This document shows, one piece after another, positions 6,488 through 7,835 of a stretch of 7,835 nucleotides of DNA (positions are counted from its first letter, which is position 1; the number at the start of each line of letters is the position of its first letter). The position numbers and the translations under genes were made by a program. This DNA is from Bacteroidaceae bacterium (lineage in GTDB: Bacteria > Bacteroidota > Bacteroidia > Bacteroidales > Bacteroidaceae): positions 1 to 7,835 of the forward strand of contig JAQWAN010000089.1 of assembly GCA_028707655.1 (NCBI GenBank), in the 5' to 3' direction. Below the pieces are notes generated by a model, which did not search any database, was not told where the DNA came from, and was given only the letters and a program-made list of their open reading frames with translations.

Positions 6488-7835
6488 ATGGCGGTGGAAT
6501 CGCTGAAAGAGAAAACAGCAACAGGCTTGTTCTGGAGCGGTATCAACAATGGTGTACAACAATTGTTGGGGTTAGCTTTCGGTATTCTATTGGCTCGTCT
6601 CTTATCCCCTGGCGATTATGGTATGGTGGGTATGTTATCCATCTTTACCGCTATGGCTGCTTTATTGCAAGATAGTGGCTTTACCATTGCGTTAATTAAT
6701 AAGAAAAAGATTACGGATAACGACTATAATGCCGTTTTCTGGTTTAGTCTCTCTATGGGTTGTTTGCTGTATGTGGTACTCTTCTTTTCTGCACCACTGA
6801 TAGCTCGCTTTTTTCATAACGAAGAGTTGATTCCCATTGCTCGCGTGTTGTTCCTTTGGTTCCTTATTGGATCGACAGCGACGGTACATAATGCTTTCTT
6901 GATTCGTAACCTAAAGATTAAGGAAAAAGCAAAAGCAGAGATTACAGCCCTATTGGTCTCTAGTTCAGTGGGCGTTACTTTGGCTTGGATGGGCTTTGCC
7001 TATTGGAGTATCATTATTCAAACCGTTATCCATGGGTCGGTTGGTACCTTAATGCGATGGCGCTATTCTACTTGGCGTCCTTCGTTGACCATCGACTTTT
7101 CTCCACTAAAGGAGATGTTTCCCTTTAGTGTGAAGCTCTTGATAACGGGTATCTTTACTACCATCAACGGAAATCTATTTAATATCTTATTGGGCCGTCT
7201 GCATACTAAAAGAGAGGTGGGCTATTTTAGTCAGGGGTCTAAATGGATCATGATGGGCTACTCTTTTGTCTGGAATATGGTGAACAATGTTTCTCAGCCT
7301 GTTCTGGCTTCTGTATCGGAAGATGCACAGCGACAGAGTCTTGTGTTTCGAAAGATGATTCGTTTTGTGGCCTTTGTTGCATTCCCCTCTATTCTTGGAC
7401 TGGGCTTTGTGTCGCGCGAATTAATTGTGATTGCTGTCTCTGACAAGTGGCTACCTAGTGTGGAGATTATGCAGATTTACTGTATATGGGGTGCAATAAT
7501 GCCTATCTGTAACCTCTATTCTAACTTGATTATTAGTCGTGGTAAATCGGAAATATATATGTATTCTACCATAGCACTTGGATTATTACAGCTGCTGGTG
7601 GTGTTTCTAACGTTACAATATGGCTTGCAGATGATGCTACTGGCCTATGTCTCTTTAAATGTGGCATGGCTTTTTGTATGGCATCACTTAGTGGCACGCC
7701 TCTTGCCTATCTCTTTGTGGGTGATGTTAACGCACGATCTACTTCCTTTCTTAGGTGTAACACTTATTGCCTTAGGAGGTGCTTATTTAGCAACACAATC
7801 TATCGAGAATATCTATCTACTTTTTGTAGGAAAAA
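6488..7835 (+). CDS. Polysaccharide/lipopolysaccharide flippase, Wzx/PST type (3' truncated by window edge)
   Basis: The frame opens at the ATG at 6488, one base after the previous stop TAG, and stays open to the right edge (449 full codons). It is a polytopic inner-membrane protein of the MOP/MVF superfamily (Polysacc_synt type), which moves lipid-linked glycan units across the membrane for O-antigen, capsule or exopolysaccharide. The N-terminus is typical: TATGLFWSGINNGVQQLLGLAFG, then LLARLLSPGDYGMVGM (34-49), then LQDSGFTIALINKK (60-73) and DYNAVFWFS (79-87). About 12-13 hydrophobic segments are visible, with a cytoplasmic-looking basic patch at 138-150 (IRNLKIKEKAKAE). Family members have about 480-510 residues, so probably only the last 30-60 are missing. 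The 1-base gap suggests translational coupling to the upstream gene. The glycan moved cannot be told from this sequence, and glycosyltransferase genes may follow outside the window. Confidence 0.92.
   Translation, partial: MAVESLKEKTATGLFWSGINNGVQQLLGLAFGILLARLLSPGDYGMVGMLSIFTAMAALLQDSGFTIALINKKKITDNDYNAVFWFSLSMGCLLYVVLFFSAPLIARFFHNEELIPIARVLFLWFLIGSTATVHNAFLIRNLKIKEKAKAEITALLVSSSVGVTLAWMGFAYWSIIIQTVIHGSVGTLMRWRYSTWRPSLTIDFSPLKEMFPFSVKLLITGIFTTINGNLFNILLGRLHTKREVGYFSQGSKWIMMGYSFVWNMVNNVSQPVLASVSEDAQRQSLVFRKMIRFVAFVAFPSILGLGFVSRELIVIAVSDKWLPSVEIMQIYCIWGAIMPICNLYSNLIISRGKSEIYMYSTIALGLLQLLVVFLTLQYGLQMMLLAYVSLNVAWLFVWHHLVARLLPISLWVMLTHDLLPFLGVTLIALGGAYLATQSIENIYLLFVGK

Noticed and set aside
7243..7443. 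A 66-codon cysteine-rich open frame on the plus strand.
   Set aside because: It overlaps the flippase gene in another frame, has no start context of its own, and the flippase frame is continuous through it.

Overview
The window looks like an ordinary chromosomal segment from a member of the Bacteroidota, most likely the Bacteroidales. The clues are moderately AT-rich DNA, promoter-like sites of the Bacteroidota type (TAnnTTTG at -7, with TTG about 20 bases upstream), A-rich leaders instead of Shine-Dalgarno sites, and typical Bacteroidales protein forms: a MetRS of about 680 residues with a fused C-terminal tRNA-binding domain and a KISTS loop, and a PDZ-containing S41 protease. No genus can be named from the sequence alone.

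Layout, left to right. (1) Positions 1-754 (+) hold the C-terminal half of the glutamate synthase small subunit (gltD), cut by the left edge. (2) Positions 781-827 hold a perfect hairpin that can terminate both gltD and the convergent operon facing it. (3) Positions 3578 to 840 (-) hold a two-gene operon: an adenosine-kinase-like PfkB kinase, then after 30 bases a C-terminal-processing S41 protease with an N-terminal membrane anchor. (4) Positions 3596-3854 hold a divergent promoter region, two tandem tRNA-Asn(GUU) genes and an intrinsic terminator. (5) From about 3970 to the right edge (+) lies a tightly packed operon: metG, a 128-residue protein resembling DUF3783, and a polysaccharide flippase of the Wzx/PST type that runs off the right edge.

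The genes are mostly housekeeping: nitrogen assimilation, nucleoside or sugar phosphorylation, envelope proteolysis, and translation (tRNA-Asn and MetRS). The flippase at the right suggests that the metG operon leads into a surface-glycan locus outside the window.

I found no mobile element, CRISPR array, toxin-antitoxin pair, phage gene or recognisable defence system. The points worth a second look are small: a compensatory base-pair swap between the two tRNA-Asn copies, a symmetrical AT-rich promoter/operator-like site before metG, a Glu-rich repeat-coded tail on the protease, and the uncharacterised small gene tied to metG.
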